Origin: Nostoc sp. FACHB-280
Lineage (GTDB): Bacteria; Cyanobacteriota; Cyanobacteriia; Cyanobacteriales; Nostocaceae
Assembly (NCBI RefSeq): GCF_014697615.1
Contig: NZ_JACJSD010000050.1
Span: 1-49,841 of the forward strand
DNA: 49,841 bases
Direction of reading: 5' to 3'
In this document: one piece after another, positions 27,597-36,644 of the stretch
Position numbering within the stretch: position 1 is the stretch's first letter
Layout: each line of letters starts with the position of its first letter
Made by a program: the position numbers and the translations under genes
Notes under the pieces: generated by a model
Databases searched by the model: none
The model's input: only the letters and a program-made list of their open reading frames with translations
Told to the model about the DNA's origin: nothing

Positions 27597-28502
27597 CTAC
27601 TCAACAAACCGAAAACGACTCCCTGTAACATAATCCTGATTAATTTCAAAAGAAATCCATTGGCGTTTTAAAGTCTCAGCTACAAAACCAGTTGTGTTGG
27701 AACCAGCAAATGGATCTAAAACCAGATCACCCTCATCTGTTAGAAACTTGATAAAAAATTCAGCAAACCCCTGCGGAAACCTAGCCGGATGGGGCTGAAT
27801 TCCCTTAGCTTTACAGCGACGTAAATAAAGACTATTAGATTCTGTGTTGGGAATTTCTAATAAATTTGGTGGAATTGCACCTTGATTGTCTTTTTGAAAC
27901 TTACCCGAAATTTCATGGCCACTGGGGCGCATTTTTGCTTCATAACCATTTTTGAGTAATCGCTGCATACTTTGGCTATAAGGCTTTAAAACTTTCCGAT
28001 TATCTGCTTTGGGGTTTGCCGTTTTTGATAACCACCAAACAACATTAACCGCATCTTTTACCCGGATTCTTCTAATTGTTACCCACTCAGCCGGCGTGGG
28101 TAGTCTTGCTGGGTTGTAATGATAAAATTCCTGTGCCAAAAAAAAGCCTACTTCCTTACACAACCTCAGCAACAATTCGTATTGATAAAGACTTCGTACA
28201 GGATTACCAGGAAGATATGCACCACCTAAATCTAAAACAAATGAGCCGTTATCTGCCAGCACTCTTTTAAATTCCGACGCAAAGGGTAGAAACCACTCAA
28301 TATATTTTTCTGCACTCTCATTGCCATACTTTTTTTTGCGCGTCAATGCAAACGGCGGCGATGTCAAAATCAGGTTAACGCTGCTTTCTGGCAAAAATTT
28401 AATTAGTTGCAGACTATCGCCTAAATAAATTGAGCCGTAACTTTGAGTGTAGTAAGGTGTGAAATTAATAGGTTGTGGTGTATTCTCTGGTTCAGTTGCC
28501 AA
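27597..28502 (-). CDS. Orphan DNA amino-methyltransferase (N4-cytosine/N6-adenine, beta class)
   Basis: A 301-residue SAM-dependent DNA methyltransferase. Catalytic motif IV is TSPPF at 47-51, placed before the SAM-binding motif DPFAGSNTTG at about 263-272, giving the beta-class order. SPP(Y/F) is typical of N4-cytosine enzymes but occurs in N6-adenine ones too. The region between (about 90-240) should hold the recognition domain. The only usable start is TTG 28502; upstream in frame is a stop and no ATG precedes motif IV. No restriction gene is adjacent. It may correspond to the conserved solitary N4 methyltransferase of cyanobacteria such as Synechocystis Sll0729, but I cannot confirm that. 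Confidence 0.88.
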   Translation of the reverse strand: MATEPENTPQPINFTPYYTQSYGSIYLGDSLQLIKFLPESSVNLILTSPPFALTRKKKYGNESAEKYIEWFLPFASEFKRVLADNGSFVLDLGGAYLPGNPVRSLYQYELLLRLCKEVGFFLAQEFYHYNPARLPTPAEWVTIRRIRVKDAVNVVWWLSKTANPKADNRKVLKPYSQSMQRLLKNGYEAKMRPSGHEISGKFQKDNQGAIPPNLLEIPNTESNSLYLRRCKAKGIQPHPARFPQGFAEFFIKFLTDEGDLVLDPFAGSNTTGFVAETLKRQWISFEINQDYVTGSRFRFVE

Positions 28503-28539
28503 GATTGATAAATATTAAAAACAAAATTACCCATCTTTA

Positions 28540-28618
28540 GATCCCCCTAAATCCCCCTTAAAAAGGGGGACTTTGAGAGACTCTTAGCCCCCCTTTTTTA
28601 AGGGGGGTTGGGGGGATC
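28540..28618. repeat. 79-bp MITE with long terminal inverted repeats
   Basis: The element begins GATCCCCCTAAATCCCCC and ends GGGGGGTTGGGGGGATC. Each end also contains its own hairpin (CCCCCTTAAAAAGGGGG on the left; CCCCCCTTTTTTAAGGGGGG on the right). Ends pair over about 30 bases. It has no coding capacity and lies between the DUF6745 copy and the methyltransferase start, where it could act as a terminator for the first and isolate the second. Confidence 0.75.
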
Positions 28619-28663
28619 ACATAGTTTGAAAACAGTGCCTATGGGGAATTGAATTATAGATAT

Positions 28664-29734
28664 TCAAGTTTCTATTATAAAATCCTCTGGATCAATTCCC
28701 CAATTAACCCAGCGAATTGCTTCACGGGCTGACAGCATATTTGGGGGAACACGCAAAACATGAATAAAACCTGTACTGGGACAAGTCATTTTTAATAACA
28801 AAATCGGTTCAATATCAATAAAATCATTATCAATTCTTAATAGGCTATAGCCAGCCCAATTATCTAATTCAATAGCTTGTAAATCTTGGCAAATGCGACT
28901 GTAACCCATTCCCTGAATCAACACGCGCCGCAGTTCAGCATTAGTTTCTGTTAATAACCATTGGGCTTGCCATTGCTGTGGATGAACTTTACCGTATTTT
29001 TCAGTTAAGGTGACACCATGATAAGAGTAAAGGCTATAGCCATCAGCAAATTCAATCGCTGGTTCACCTTCAGCGTGCAGGCGGTTTTGATTATCGAAGC
29101 GGATATGAATCGGGCGATCGCATATAATTGCTATACGCTCATCAGGAAATATCCAACCACAATTTTTAATTAGATTTTGTATAACTAACCAATCTTGCTG
29201 AGATAAATCACAATTTAACTCAGATATACAAAAATCTATAAAACTAGCATCAACTACCCATGATTCAGGTGCTATGTATGTTAAGTCAAAAACACTAATA
29301 TCTAATTCTTCATAAAGAATATCAAAATCTTGAGCTAGTCTGTTATTGATAATTCCACCAAATATTTTATCTAGCTCATCTCTTAACTTGCTAAGAAATT
29401 CTTGTTTAAGCAAAATAGCTAATTTTTTACTGATTATTTGAAATCTGATCTCTTTTCTTTGTGAAACAAGTATTTTTTCTTCAATTATGTAAGCTTCTTG
29501 ATTAAATATAGACTTTTCTAATTGCACAATAAATTCTTCCAAAGCCGCATAAGGACTATCAAAAAATACAATCTGTGGCTCATCACAACCCAAAATTTTA
29601 TAAACAGCATTCACCGCATCAGCCGCTTTCTCTCTATCAATTCGCTCAGTAGAAAGCGCAATTTTTCGCCACTTCTCTCGATAAACCGGAATCAAAGCTT
29701 CTTGCTCAGGCGTGAGTTTTTCAATCAGCAACAT
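28664..29734 (-). CDS. DUF6745-like protein, copy 1
   Basis: From ATG 29734 the product has 356 residues; the frame continues to a GTG at 29761, but that stretch overlaps the end of the upstream reading frame. The N-terminus (IEKLTPEQEALIPVYREKWRKI) and the C-terminal 152 residues (from CDRPIHI to DPEDFIIET) are close to copy 2 at 29891-30907. The central part (about 45-200) differs strongly and includes a helical Lys/Glu-rich insertion. I recognise the DUF6745-type layout but no catalytic motif. Function unknown. Preceded by a 40-codon remnant of the 97-aa partner gene. Confidence 0.75.
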   Translation of the reverse strand: MLLIEKLTPEQEALIPVYREKWRKIALSTERIDREKAADAVNAVYKILGCDEPQIVFFDSPYAALEEFIVQLEKSIFNQEAYIIEEKILVSQRKEIRFQIISKKLAILLKQEFLSKLRDELDKIFGGIINNRLAQDFDILYEELDISVFDLTYIAPESWVVDASFIDFCISELNCDLSQQDWLVIQNLIKNCGWIFPDERIAIICDRPIHIRFDNQNRLHAEGEPAIEFADGYSLYSYHGVTLTEKYGKVHPQQWQAQWLLTETNAELRRVLIQGMGYSRICQDLQAIELDNWAGYSLLRIDNDFIDIEPILLLKMTCPSTGFIHVLRVPPNMLSAREAIRWVNWGIDPEDFIIET

Positions 29735-29843
29735 ATCGCCAACCTTCCGGCTCATACTCACGCTGAATTTTGACTATCCAGTTACCTTGAGGGATAGGAA
29801 TGGCCTGATGTTCTTCGTGAGTTAAAAACGCCGTCTCCGACAT
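29721..29843 (-). pseudogene. Truncated copy of the 97-aa partner gene
   Basis: ATG 29843 opens 40 codons ending at TGA 29721-29723. Residues 8-40 (THEEHQAIPIPQGNWIVKIQ, then REYEPEGWRYVAD) are identical to the C-terminus of the intact 97-aa protein at 30894-31187. The first two thirds, including the GHKH motif, are absent. It overlaps the start of DUF6745 copy 1 exactly as the intact gene overlaps copy 2. It marks the left boundary of a tandem duplication and may still serve translational coupling. Confidence 0.75.
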
Positions 29844-29890
29844 AATTGGTATTACACAGTTGAATTTATTTTCACCCACATACTTATCTT

Positions 29891-30907
29891 TCAAGTTTCT
29901 ATTATAAAATCCTCTGGATCAATTCCCCAATTAACCCAGCGAATTGCTTCACGGGCTGACAGCATATTTGGGGGAACACGCAAAACATGAATAAAACCTG
30001 TACTGGGACAAGTCATTTTTAATAACAAAATCGGTTCAATATCAATAAAATCATTATCAATTCTTAATAGGCTATATCTAGCCCAATTATCTAATTCAAT
30101 AGCTTGTAAATCTTGGCAAATGCGACTGTAGCCTATACCTTGAATTAACACACGCCGCAGTTCTGCATTAGTTTCTTTTAGTAGCCATTGAGCTTCCCAT
30201 TGTTGTGGATGAAGTTTACCGTATTTTTCAGGTAAGGTGACACCGTGATAAGAGTAAAGGCTATAGCCATCAGCATATTCAATCGCTGGTTCACCTTCAG
30301 CGTGCAGGCGGTTTTGATTATCGAAGCAGATATGAATCGGGCGATCGCATATTATACAAGCTTTTTTATACAAAAAAATCCAGCCACAAGATTGAACTAA
30401 AAAAACGTAATTAAACCATTCTCTCTGGTTGTGATGGCATTGCAAAACAGAAATACAGTAATCAAACGCAGAAGCATCCACAGCTAATGCTTCTGTTTTT
30501 AAGCAATTCAGAACTAGTTCAGTATCAAGCGTTTCTCCTATTTGCTTATCTAACTGCCAACCAATAGTATTGATTTGTCCTGATAGTCTACCACTAGTTT
30601 CATTCAGCAAATAAGTTAGAAGTTCAGGCTTTAACTGTTCATAAATTTGACTTAAAAAATCAACCCATAATTCTTGACAAAGTTGTTCACTTAGTTTGTG
30701 GTATGAATGAATTAAAGCTGCATAAGGACTAGCACAAAAAATAATTTCAGGCTCATCTAAATCACTATACGCATATATTTTCTTAACTGCCTGCGCTGCT
30801 TTTTCTCTATCAATTCGCTCAGTAGAAAGCGCAATTTGTCGCCACTTCTCTCGATAAACTGGAATCAAAACTTCTTGCTCAGGCGTGAGTTTTTCAATCT
30901 GCGACAT
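29891..30907 (-). CDS. DUF6745-like protein, copy 2
   Basis: From ATG 30907 the product has 338 residues (MSQIEKLTPEQEVLIPVYRE...). This ATG lies inside the last codons of the 97-aa gene (14-base overlap), so the pair is translationally coupled. The C-terminal 152 residues differ from copy 1 at only 8 positions by eye, and the last 80 at one. The centre (about 45-185) is diverged. No transmembrane segment or known catalytic motif. A conserved CGWIF-x6-10-CDRPIHI segment joins the variable centre to the constant end. Function unknown. Confidence 0.75.
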   Translation of the reverse strand: MSQIEKLTPEQEVLIPVYREKWRQIALSTERIDREKAAQAVKKIYAYSDLDEPEIIFCASPYAALIHSYHKLSEQLCQELWVDFLSQIYEQLKPELLTYLLNETSGRLSGQINTIGWQLDKQIGETLDTELVLNCLKTEALAVDASAFDYCISVLQCHHNQREWFNYVFLVQSCGWIFLYKKACIICDRPIHICFDNQNRLHAEGEPAIEYADGYSLYSYHGVTLPEKYGKLHPQQWEAQWLLKETNAELRRVLIQGIGYSRICQDLQAIELDNWARYSLLRIDNDFIDIEPILLLKMTCPSTGFIHVLRVPPNMLSAREAIRWVNWGIDPEDFIIET

Positions 30908-31187
30908 ATCGCCAACCTTCCGGCTCATACTCACGCTGAATTTTGACTATCCAGTTACCTTGAGGGATAGGAATTGCCTGATGTTCTTCGTGCGTTAGCA
31001 AAGCTATATCTGATAAAACGCGCAGATATAGCGTACCATCCTTTTCATATAACTCTGCTTCTCCCTCGCTAATTTTATGCTTGTGTCCTGTAACCTCACC
31101 TTCTGCCAAAATTAAATCAAGTTTCTTTTGTCCGTCAACCTGCTCCACAGGTAGTAAAATAACATCACCTTGGCGAATCGCTTTCAT
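30894..31187 (-). CDS. Small His-rich protein, partner of DUF6745
   Basis: A 97-residue protein starting at ATG 31187. It reads like a compact all-beta domain: RQGDVILLPVEQVDG, ILAEGEVTGHKHKIS, GTLYLRVLSDIALLTHEEH, IPIPQGNWIVKIQREYEPEG. His35, His37, His66 and His69 (GHKH and HEEH) are spaced as in cupin-like metal sites, an inference only. The stop (TGA 30894-30896) lies inside the downstream DUF6745 gene. A truncated duplicate is present at 29721-29843. No named family recalled. Confidence 0.7.
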   Translation of the reverse strand: MKAIRQGDVILLPVEQVDGQKKLDLILAEGEVTGHKHKISEGEAELYEKDGTLYLRVLSDIALLTHEEHQAIPIPQGNWIVKIQREYEPEGWRYVAD

Positions 31188-31658
31188 AGTCTTAACTTTG
31201 AGCTATACAGTAATGAACCCTACTTTGCTTTTAATCGCAATTTTGATTTAATTTTGGCACAACCTAAAAAATTCTAGAGGTCGCAGCACGCCAGCCAGAA
31301 CCGCAGCAAAAGAATGTCAGATTGGGTTTTCCTATCGTTTCACCCAACTTTGCACCCCCACCCCCTGATAAAAAAAGTATCGCGCTACTACACTTGAACA
31401 GTATTTTGCCAACGGTAGTCGCCAATTATGCCTGAGATAAGTTAAAGATTGAAATAGTTGGAAATTAACCACCAACGTTTCTTTATCTTATGCTCTAAGA
31501 AAGACTGCTTCTGAAGTTTTGCGAATTTTCGCATTTCCAGGCAGTTTGTGTGAGGATGAATTCACAGCCACCAAGCTCGAATTTTCTCTTGACATTTCAC
31601 AGAACTTGCTTCAATTTGACTGTTTAGCTTGACAGCTATTCTTTTTTTTGAAATTTCC
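31188..31658. other. Divergent intergenic region upstream of topA
   Basis: About 470 bases between the 97-aa gene (minus) and topA (plus). It must hold both promoters. TTGACA at 31589-31594 is a possible -35 box for topA, but no good -10 follows at the right distance. A pyrimidine/C-rich stretch (CACCCCCACCCCC) lies near 31352-31366. No gene, hairpin terminator or recognised repeat. Confidence 0.4.
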
Positions 31659-34307
31659 ATGTCAACTCTCGTCATCGTCGAATCTCCCACCAAAGCTCGT
31701 ACCATTCGCAACTACCTACCAAAAGACTATCGGGTAGAAGCGTCTATGGGTCATGTCCGTGACCTCCCCCAGTCAGCAAGTGAAATCCCCACGACCATCA
31801 AAGGGGAAAAATGGGCGCAGCTAGGGGTAAATGTGGACGCAGACTTTGAACCGGTGTATGTTGTCCCCAAAGACAAAAAGAAAGTTGTTACTCAGCTCAA
31901 AGATGCCTTAAAAGAGGCAACTGAACTCATCCTGGCAACTGACGAAGACCGGGAAGGAGAAAGCATCAGTTGGCATTTATACCAATTGCTTAAGCCCAAA
32001 GTTCCGACCAAGCGGATGGTGTTTCACGAAATCACCCAAGAGGCGATAAAAAAAGCCTTGAAAAACTGCCGCACTATTGATGAACAACTAGTCCGCGCCC
32101 AAGAAACACGCCGAATTTTAGACCGCTTGGTAGGATATACACTCTCGCCCCTGCTATGGGAAAAAATCGCCTGGGGATTATCTGCTGGGCGAGTCCAGTC
32201 TGTAGCAGTGCGGTTATTGGTGAAAAAAGAACGCCAACGCCGCGCCTTCCGGGAAGGGACATATTGGGATTTAAAAGCGTATTTAGAACAAGCAAAAGCA
32301 CCGTTTACCTCCCAGTTAGTGACCTTGGGTGGGACAAAAGTTGCCAGTGGCAGTGATTTTGACCCCAACACAGGACAAATTGCGGCTGGGCGCAATGTGG
32401 TGTTACTCACAGAAGCCGATGCTGTAGCGTTGAAAGAACGGTTAACAGGCAAAACCTGGAATGTTACCGAGATGGAGGAACGGCCAGTTACCCGTAAACC
32501 GTCGCCACCGTTCACCACCTCCACCTTGCAACAAGAAGCCAACCGGAAACTGAGGCTGTCAGCACGGGATACGATGCGAATTGCTCAAAACTTGTATGAG
32601 CAAGGGTATATTACCTATATGCGTACAGACTCGGTGCATTTGTCAGAACAGGCGATCGCAGCTGCTCGTGATTGTGTAGAAAAGCTGTACGGTAAGCAAT
32701 ATCTCAGCCCCCAACCCCGACAATACACCACCAAATCTAAAGGCGCACAAGAAGCCCACGAAGCCATCCGCCCCGCCGGAAATACCTTCCGCACACCCCA
32801 AGAAACAGGCTTAAGCGGTCGAGAACTGGCTGTTTACGACTTAATTTGGAAGCGTACCGTCGCCTGTCAAATGGCTGACTCCCGCCAAACCCAAATTACT
32901 GTACAGTTGCAAGTTGAAGATGCTGGCTTCCGTTCCTCTGGGAAACGCATCGACTTTCCTGGTTACTTACGCGCCTACGTCGAAGGTTCCGACGACCCTG
33001 AAGCCGCGCTAGAAGACCAAGAAATTATCTTGCCTAACTTGAAAGTTGGGGATCATCCAAACTGTAAAGAAATCGAAGCAATTGGTCACGAAACCCAACC
33101 CCCAGCCCGATACACCGAAGCCTCTTTGGTGAAAACCTTAGAAAGTGAAGGTATTGGTCGTCCTAGTACCTACGCCAGCATTATCGGCACAATCATTGAT
33201 AAAGGTTATGCCCAATTGGTGAATAATGCTTTAATTCCTACCTTCACCGCCTTTGCTGTCACCAGCTTATTAGAAAAACACTTCCCCGATATTGTCGATC
33301 CTAGTTTTACCTCCAAAATGGAGCAAACCTTAGATGACATTGCCGAAGGTGAAGCTAACTGGCTACCTTACCTGCGGGAATTTTATCTCGGTGACAAAGG
33401 TCTAGAAACCTTAGTTAAAGAACAAAAAAGTCAAATTGATGCGACTAAAGCTAGAACCGTAGAACTCGAAAATTTACAGGCGAAAGTCCGTATTGGCAAA
33501 TATGGCCCTTACATCGAAGTAGAAAACGGTGATGCTGTAGTCACAGCCTCCATTCCCAAAGATTTAACCCCGGCTGACCTCGACCCTAAACAAGTAGAAG
33601 TTTTACTCAAGCAAAAAACCACAGGCCCCGACGAACTTGGTCGCCATCCCGAAACAGGTGAGCCGATTTATATCAAAATTGGGACTTACGGCCCTTATGT
33701 CCAATTAGGTGACAAAACCGAAGAAAATCCTAAACCAAAACAAGCTTCCATTCCCAAAAACGTGCCGCAAGAAAACGTCACTCTAGAAATGGCTGTTGGT
33801 CTTTTAGCACTTCCCCGCACTTTGGGAACCCACCCAGCGACAGGAGGCAGAATTCAAGCTAGTATCGGCCCCTATGGCCCTTACGTAGTTCACGACCAAG
33901 GCAAAGAAGGCAAAGATTACCGTTCGTTAAAAGCGGCGGATAATATTTTAACAGTTTCTTTAGAAAGAGCCTTGGAAATATTATCAGAACCGAAAAAAGG
34001 AAGGAATTCGGCTAACAGTAAGTCCAAAGCGGCATTAAAGGAACTAGGGAACCATCCCGAAGATGATTCACCAGTGAATATTTATGATGGCCCCTATGGC
34101 CCTTATATCAAGCATGGCAAAACTAACGTCAGCATTCCCGAAGGACAGTCGGTGGAAGAGATGACCCTATCTCAAGCCCTGGAATTGTTAGCCAGTAAAG
34201 CTTCATCTGGGAAAAAATCTACCCGCAAAACCAGTAAAACAACTAGTACCCGCGCTAAATCAACTGCTAAGTCATCTAAGACCACGGCTAAAAAGAGTGA
34301 GGGGTGA
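31659..34307 (+). CDS. topA: DNA topoisomerase I
   Basis: An 882-residue type IA topoisomerase that relaxes negative supercoils. The Toprim domain (1-125) starts [11 protein letters not shown] and has TDEDREGE at 94-101. Catalytic Tyr320 lies in YITYMRTDS. DxxRRxxDR-type residues are visible in [20 protein letters not shown]. The C-terminal half has four GxYGPY repeats ([36 protein letters not shown]) and ends in a Lys/Ser/Thr-rich tail; Cys4 zinc fingers are absent, as in other cyanobacteria. The frame opens at TTG 31629, but ATG 31659 ([10 protein letters not shown]) is the family start. Confidence 0.95.
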   Translation: MSTLVIVESPTKARTIRNYLPKDYRVEASMGHVRDLPQSASEIPTTIKGEKWAQLGVNVDADFEPVYVVPKDKKKVVTQLKDALKEATELILATDEDREGESISWHLYQLLKPKVPTKRMVFHEITQEAIKKALKNCRTIDEQLVRAQETRRILDRLVGYTLSPLLWEKIAWGLSAGRVQSVAVRLLVKKERQRRAFREGTYWDLKAYLEQAKAPFTSQLVTLGGTKVASGSDFDPNTGQIAAGRNVVLLTEADAVALKERLTGKTWNVTEMEERPVTRKPSPPFTTSTLQQEANRKLRLSARDTMRIAQNLYEQGYITYMRTDSVHLSEQAIAAARDCVEKLYGKQYLSPQPRQYTTKSKGAQEAHEAIRPAGNTFRTPQETGLSGRELAVYDLIWKRTVACQMADSRQTQITVQLQVEDAGFRSSGKRIDFPGYLRAYVEGSDDPEAALEDQEIILPNLKVGDHPNCKEIEAIGHETQPPARYTEASLVKTLESEGIGRPSTYASIIGTIIDKGYAQLVNNALIPTFTAFAVTSLLEKHFPDIVDPSFTSKMEQTLDDIAEGEANWLPYLREFYLGDKGLETLVKEQKSQIDATKARTVELENLQAKVRIGKYGPYIEVENGDAVVTASIPKDLTPADLDPKQVEVLLKQKTTGPDELGRHPETGEPIYIKIGTYGPYVQLGDKTEENPKPKQASIPKNVPQENVTLEMAVGLLALPRTLGTHPATGGRIQASIGPYGPYVVHDQGKEGKDYRSLKAADNILTVSLERALEILSEPKKGRNSANSKSKAALKELGNHPEDDSPVNIYDGPYGPYIKHGKTNVSIPEGQSVEEMTLSQALELLASKASSGKKSTRKTSKTTSTRAKSTAKSSKTTAKKSEG

Positions 34308-34825
34308 GGTTGACTTAAGTCTCAAGAAATATCAGGGTGTAGGGGTGTCAGGGTGTAGAACAGCACCGAACGATTAAAATTGCGGCTACAGGAACAAAGC
34401 CTGCCTTCGCAGGCTGAAATTTCTCATTATTTGGCTACTCAGTACTCACCTTCGACTACTTCGGCTGCGCTCAGTACAAGTGCGCTCAGTGTCAAGCAAC
34501 CAGCATTTTCAAGCTGATAAAGTGTGCAACAGTCTATTAAGTTTAGAAATCATAACTAATGACCAATGACAAATGACTAATAACCAACGATTAACGGCTC
34601 TTGACTATTTTGACAACATACCCATCTTGCGGGAGATGCAGTTCATTGGGCTGTGGATGTGATACTCTAAAAAGTAAGGGAAATCACAACTTGCAACTTT
34701 TAAAATGGCTAACCCAGAATCAAAAATTCGGGAATCAGCCAAGTTAGCAGCAAAACGTGTAATAATAAGCCAATTTCCGCGTAGCTGTTAATTAAAGTAG
34801 GTAGTAATTCAGGAGCGGTCAGTTC
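34308..34825. other. 518-base intergenic region carrying three kinds of small repeats
   Basis: It contains a hairpin AGCCTGCCTTCGCAGGCT (34398-34415; near-identical at 35523-35540) and a reverse-oriented, diverged copy of the GGTTGGTGAGCG element (34448-34501). A GACCAATGACAAATGACTAA tandem repeat (about 34559-34582) is also present. A 28-codon ORF, MANPESKIRESAKLAAKR... at 34705-34791, is preceded by TAAGGG but cannot be supported as a gene. Confidence 0.55.
34448..34501 (-). repeat. Dispersed GGTTGGTGAGCG element, diverged copy
   Basis: ACTACTTCGGCTGCGCTCAG followed by TACAAGTGCGCTCAGTGTCA matches, in reverse complement, the element at 47609-47658 and 44740-44788 with several substitutions. 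Intergenic here. Confidence 0.65.
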
Positions 34826-34963
34826 ATGGACTATATAGAAAAGGTACTGGAAAGGCTGAAGGAAATGGCACGCAAGCTAATTGAAGCCCTGCTTGGGCCG
34901 GAAGCTGAACCGGAACCGGAACTGATTCCGATTCCAGTCAATGAACGTTCCCGTCGTCGTTAA
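34826..34963 (+). CDS. Small conserved-looking 45-aa protein upstream of aroQ
   Basis: ATG 34826 opens 45 codons to TAA 34961-34963, with AGGAG at 34811-34815. The product is MDYIEKVLERLKEMARKLIE followed by ALLGPEAEPEPELIPIPVNE and RSRRR. The N-terminal 24 residues form a perfect amphipathic helix. The middle is an acidic Pro/Glu-repeat turn, and the end is a basic RSRRR. aroQ begins 18 bases downstream with its own GAAGGAAC site, so the two are probably one operon. The charge layout suggests a membrane- or protein-docking peptide; no function known to me. Confidence 0.65.
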   Translation: MDYIEKVLERLKEMARKLIEALLGPEAEPEPELIPIPVNERSRRR

Positions 34964-34981
34964 ACCTGAAGGAACGGACAA

Positions 34982-35440
34982 TTGCAGGTGCAACCTTTAA
35001 GCATTTTGGTACTGCATGGGCCAAACCTAAATTTGCTGGGAAAGCGAGAGCCAGGAATTTATGGTGCTGTAACTTTGGCTGAAATTAACCTTTTATTGCA
35101 AGAACAAGCGGCAAAGATGCAAGCAAGTGTGTTTGCCATGCAGTCTAATCATGAAGGCGCTTTGGTAGATGCGATTCATGAAGCTTTAGGTCAACACCAA
35201 GGAATTTTAATTAATGCTGGAGCGTATACACATACTAGTGTGGCACTACGAGATGCGATCGCAGCAGTTAATTTACCAGCAGTTGAAGTACACCTCAGTA
35301 ATATTTACCGTCGAGAAGATTTTCGCCATCATTCTTATATAGCGCCTGTCGTAATTGGTCAAATTAGCGGTTTTGGCGCACAAAGTTATTTTTTAGGCTT
35401 ACAGGCTTTAGTGCATCATTTACGAAAGGATGAAGTGTAG
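34982..35440 (+). CDS. aroQ: 3-dehydroquinate dehydratase, type II
   Basis: A 152-residue type II dehydroquinase, third step of the shikimate pathway. Marks: [18 protein letters not shown] with the catalytic tyrosine and arginine, [50 protein letters not shown] and [14 protein letters not shown]. The start is non-ATG: TTG 34982 (seven bases after GGAA) or GTG 34988; no ATG precedes the conserved block. Type II enzymes are dodecamers without a Schiff base. Follows the 45-aa gene closely. Confidence 0.95.
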   Translation: MQVQPLSILVLHGPNLNLLGKREPGIYGAVTLAEINLLLQEQAAKMQASVFAMQSNHEGALVDAIHEALGQHQGILINAGAYTHTSVALRDAIAAVNLPAVEVHLSNIYRREDFRHHSYIAPVVIGQISGFGAQSYFLGLQALVHHLRKDEV

Positions 35441-35456
35441 CGGGGTATAAAGTACT

Positions 35457-35572
35457 TATACCAATTCTATAAAAAGGCTGCATATAAACCCTCAGACTGG
35501 AAGTCTGGGGCTATATAAACGAAGCCTGCCTCCGCAGGCTAATTATATGCTGCTTTATATCGATTTGGTATA
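35457..35572. repeat. 116-bp MITE with TATACCAA ends
   Basis: TATACCAATTCTATAAAAAG at the left and ATATCGATTTGGTATA at the right are imperfect inverted repeats extending over about 30 bases (GGCTGCATATAA / TTATATGCTGC inside). Two hairpins lie within: CAGACTGGAAGTCTG and AGCCTGCCTCCGCAGGCT. No coding capacity. Located between aroQ and the ADP-ribosylglycohydrolase-like gene. Confidence 0.75.
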
Positions 35573-35646
35573 ACTTATGCTGCGACTGCTATAAATTGTT
35601 AAGGCTGAAATTTCAGGCTTAACACTTTACACTTCATTCTTGAGAT

Positions 35647-36576
35647 ATGCGCTATTCACTGTTCAGCCGCTTTAGAGGTACTATACTCGGAGCGTTATTA
35701 GGTGCAAATTTAGCTAAATCGGGAGACAAATCACCTCAAGCTGTCTCAGATATTGGCAAGTTAATGCTACTGGGTACTGAAAGTTTGGTGAAGCTAGGCA
35801 AGTTAGATTTGGATGACTGGAAACAGCGTCAGCAAGAAGAATTGCCTAGTTTTCATCTTAATAATAATGCTGCCACTTCTGAAATTATTATAGCCACTTT
35901 ACCAGTGGCACTTTTTTTTCATGACAACTTGCTGAAGTTAAGGAATAATTTACTACACACGTACCAACTTTGGGGAGAAGATCCAGTGGTACGGGATGGA
36001 ATATTAGCAGTAGGCTACGCGATCGCTTTATCTTTAACCGAAAAATTAGAACCGGAAACTCTCATAGCCCAAATTATTAGTTTTGTTGGCGAAACACCAA
36101 CATCATTACCAAAAAAATTATTACAAGTTAATGATTTGTTATCTAAACATGCGGGGTTAGAAACAGCTAAAGCAGATTTAAATACCAAAGACAAAACTAG
36201 CAGTGCGATCGCATTGGCATTTTACTGCTTTCTCAGTACACCAGAAGACTTTCGCTTAACGGTTTTACGAGCAAATCAACTGTTACCTTCCCCAATGATA
36301 GGTGCGATCATAGGTGCTTTATCGGGAACCTACAATAGTACAGCCGGAATTCCTTCCCAATTGCGAGTTCTGTATTTATCAGCCGATAACTCTACTGGGA
36401 TACTGGTCAATTATCCACAGATGTTAGAATTAACCGATGCACTTTTAGCTGTATGGTCAGGAGTATATAACCTGTCCCTACATCCCAAACCATTGACTTT
36501 AGACGGATGTGTGATGCTGGACAAACAAAATTTTGTTTCTGTCTTTGCTGCACCGCGCGTCATTCGCTCACGTTAA
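35647..36576 (+). CDS. ADP-ribosylglycohydrolase-like protein, probably inactive
   Basis: A 309-residue all-helical protein with the frame of the ADP-ribosylglycohydrolase (DraG/ARH) family. An N-terminal GTILGALLGANLAKSGDK (11-28) stands where the family has GDxxG, and MIGAIIGALSGTYNSTAGIP stands near residues 215-234, where active members have DxDTxGAIxGAxxG. The metal-binding Asp residues are missing from both places (LLPSPMIGAI replaces GGDADTIGAI). It is therefore likely a pseudoenzyme with a structural or binding role. The 7TM-HD phosphohydrolase gene follows 68 bases downstream. Confidence 0.7.
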   Translation: MRYSLFSRFRGTILGALLGANLAKSGDKSPQAVSDIGKLMLLGTESLVKLGKLDLDDWKQRQQEELPSFHLNNNAATSEIIIATLPVALFFHDNLLKLRNNLLHTYQLWGEDPVVRDGILAVGYAIALSLTEKLEPETLIAQIISFVGETPTSLPKKLLQVNDLLSKHAGLETAKADLNTKDKTSSAIALAFYCFLSTPEDFRLTVLRANQLLPSPMIGAIIGALSGTYNSTAGIPSQLRVLYLSADNSTGILVNYPQMLELTDALLAVWSGVYNLSLHPKPLTLDGCVMLDKQNFVSVFAAPRVIRSR

Positions 36577-36644
36577 TTAAGCCTTGATCAATATAACTAC
36601 TTACATAAAATTAAATTTATAAACGCCCAACGGTACCCAGAACA

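Noticed and set aside
32024-32542. 172-codon open frame on the minus strand inside topA
   Set aside because: Fully antisense to a conserved, intact gene; composition follows the topA codons and no family is recognisable.
34705-34791. 28-codon ORF (MANPESKIRESAKLAA...)
   Set aside because: Plausible helix and a TAAGGG ahead, but too short to support without conservation data; mentioned only within the intergenic entry.
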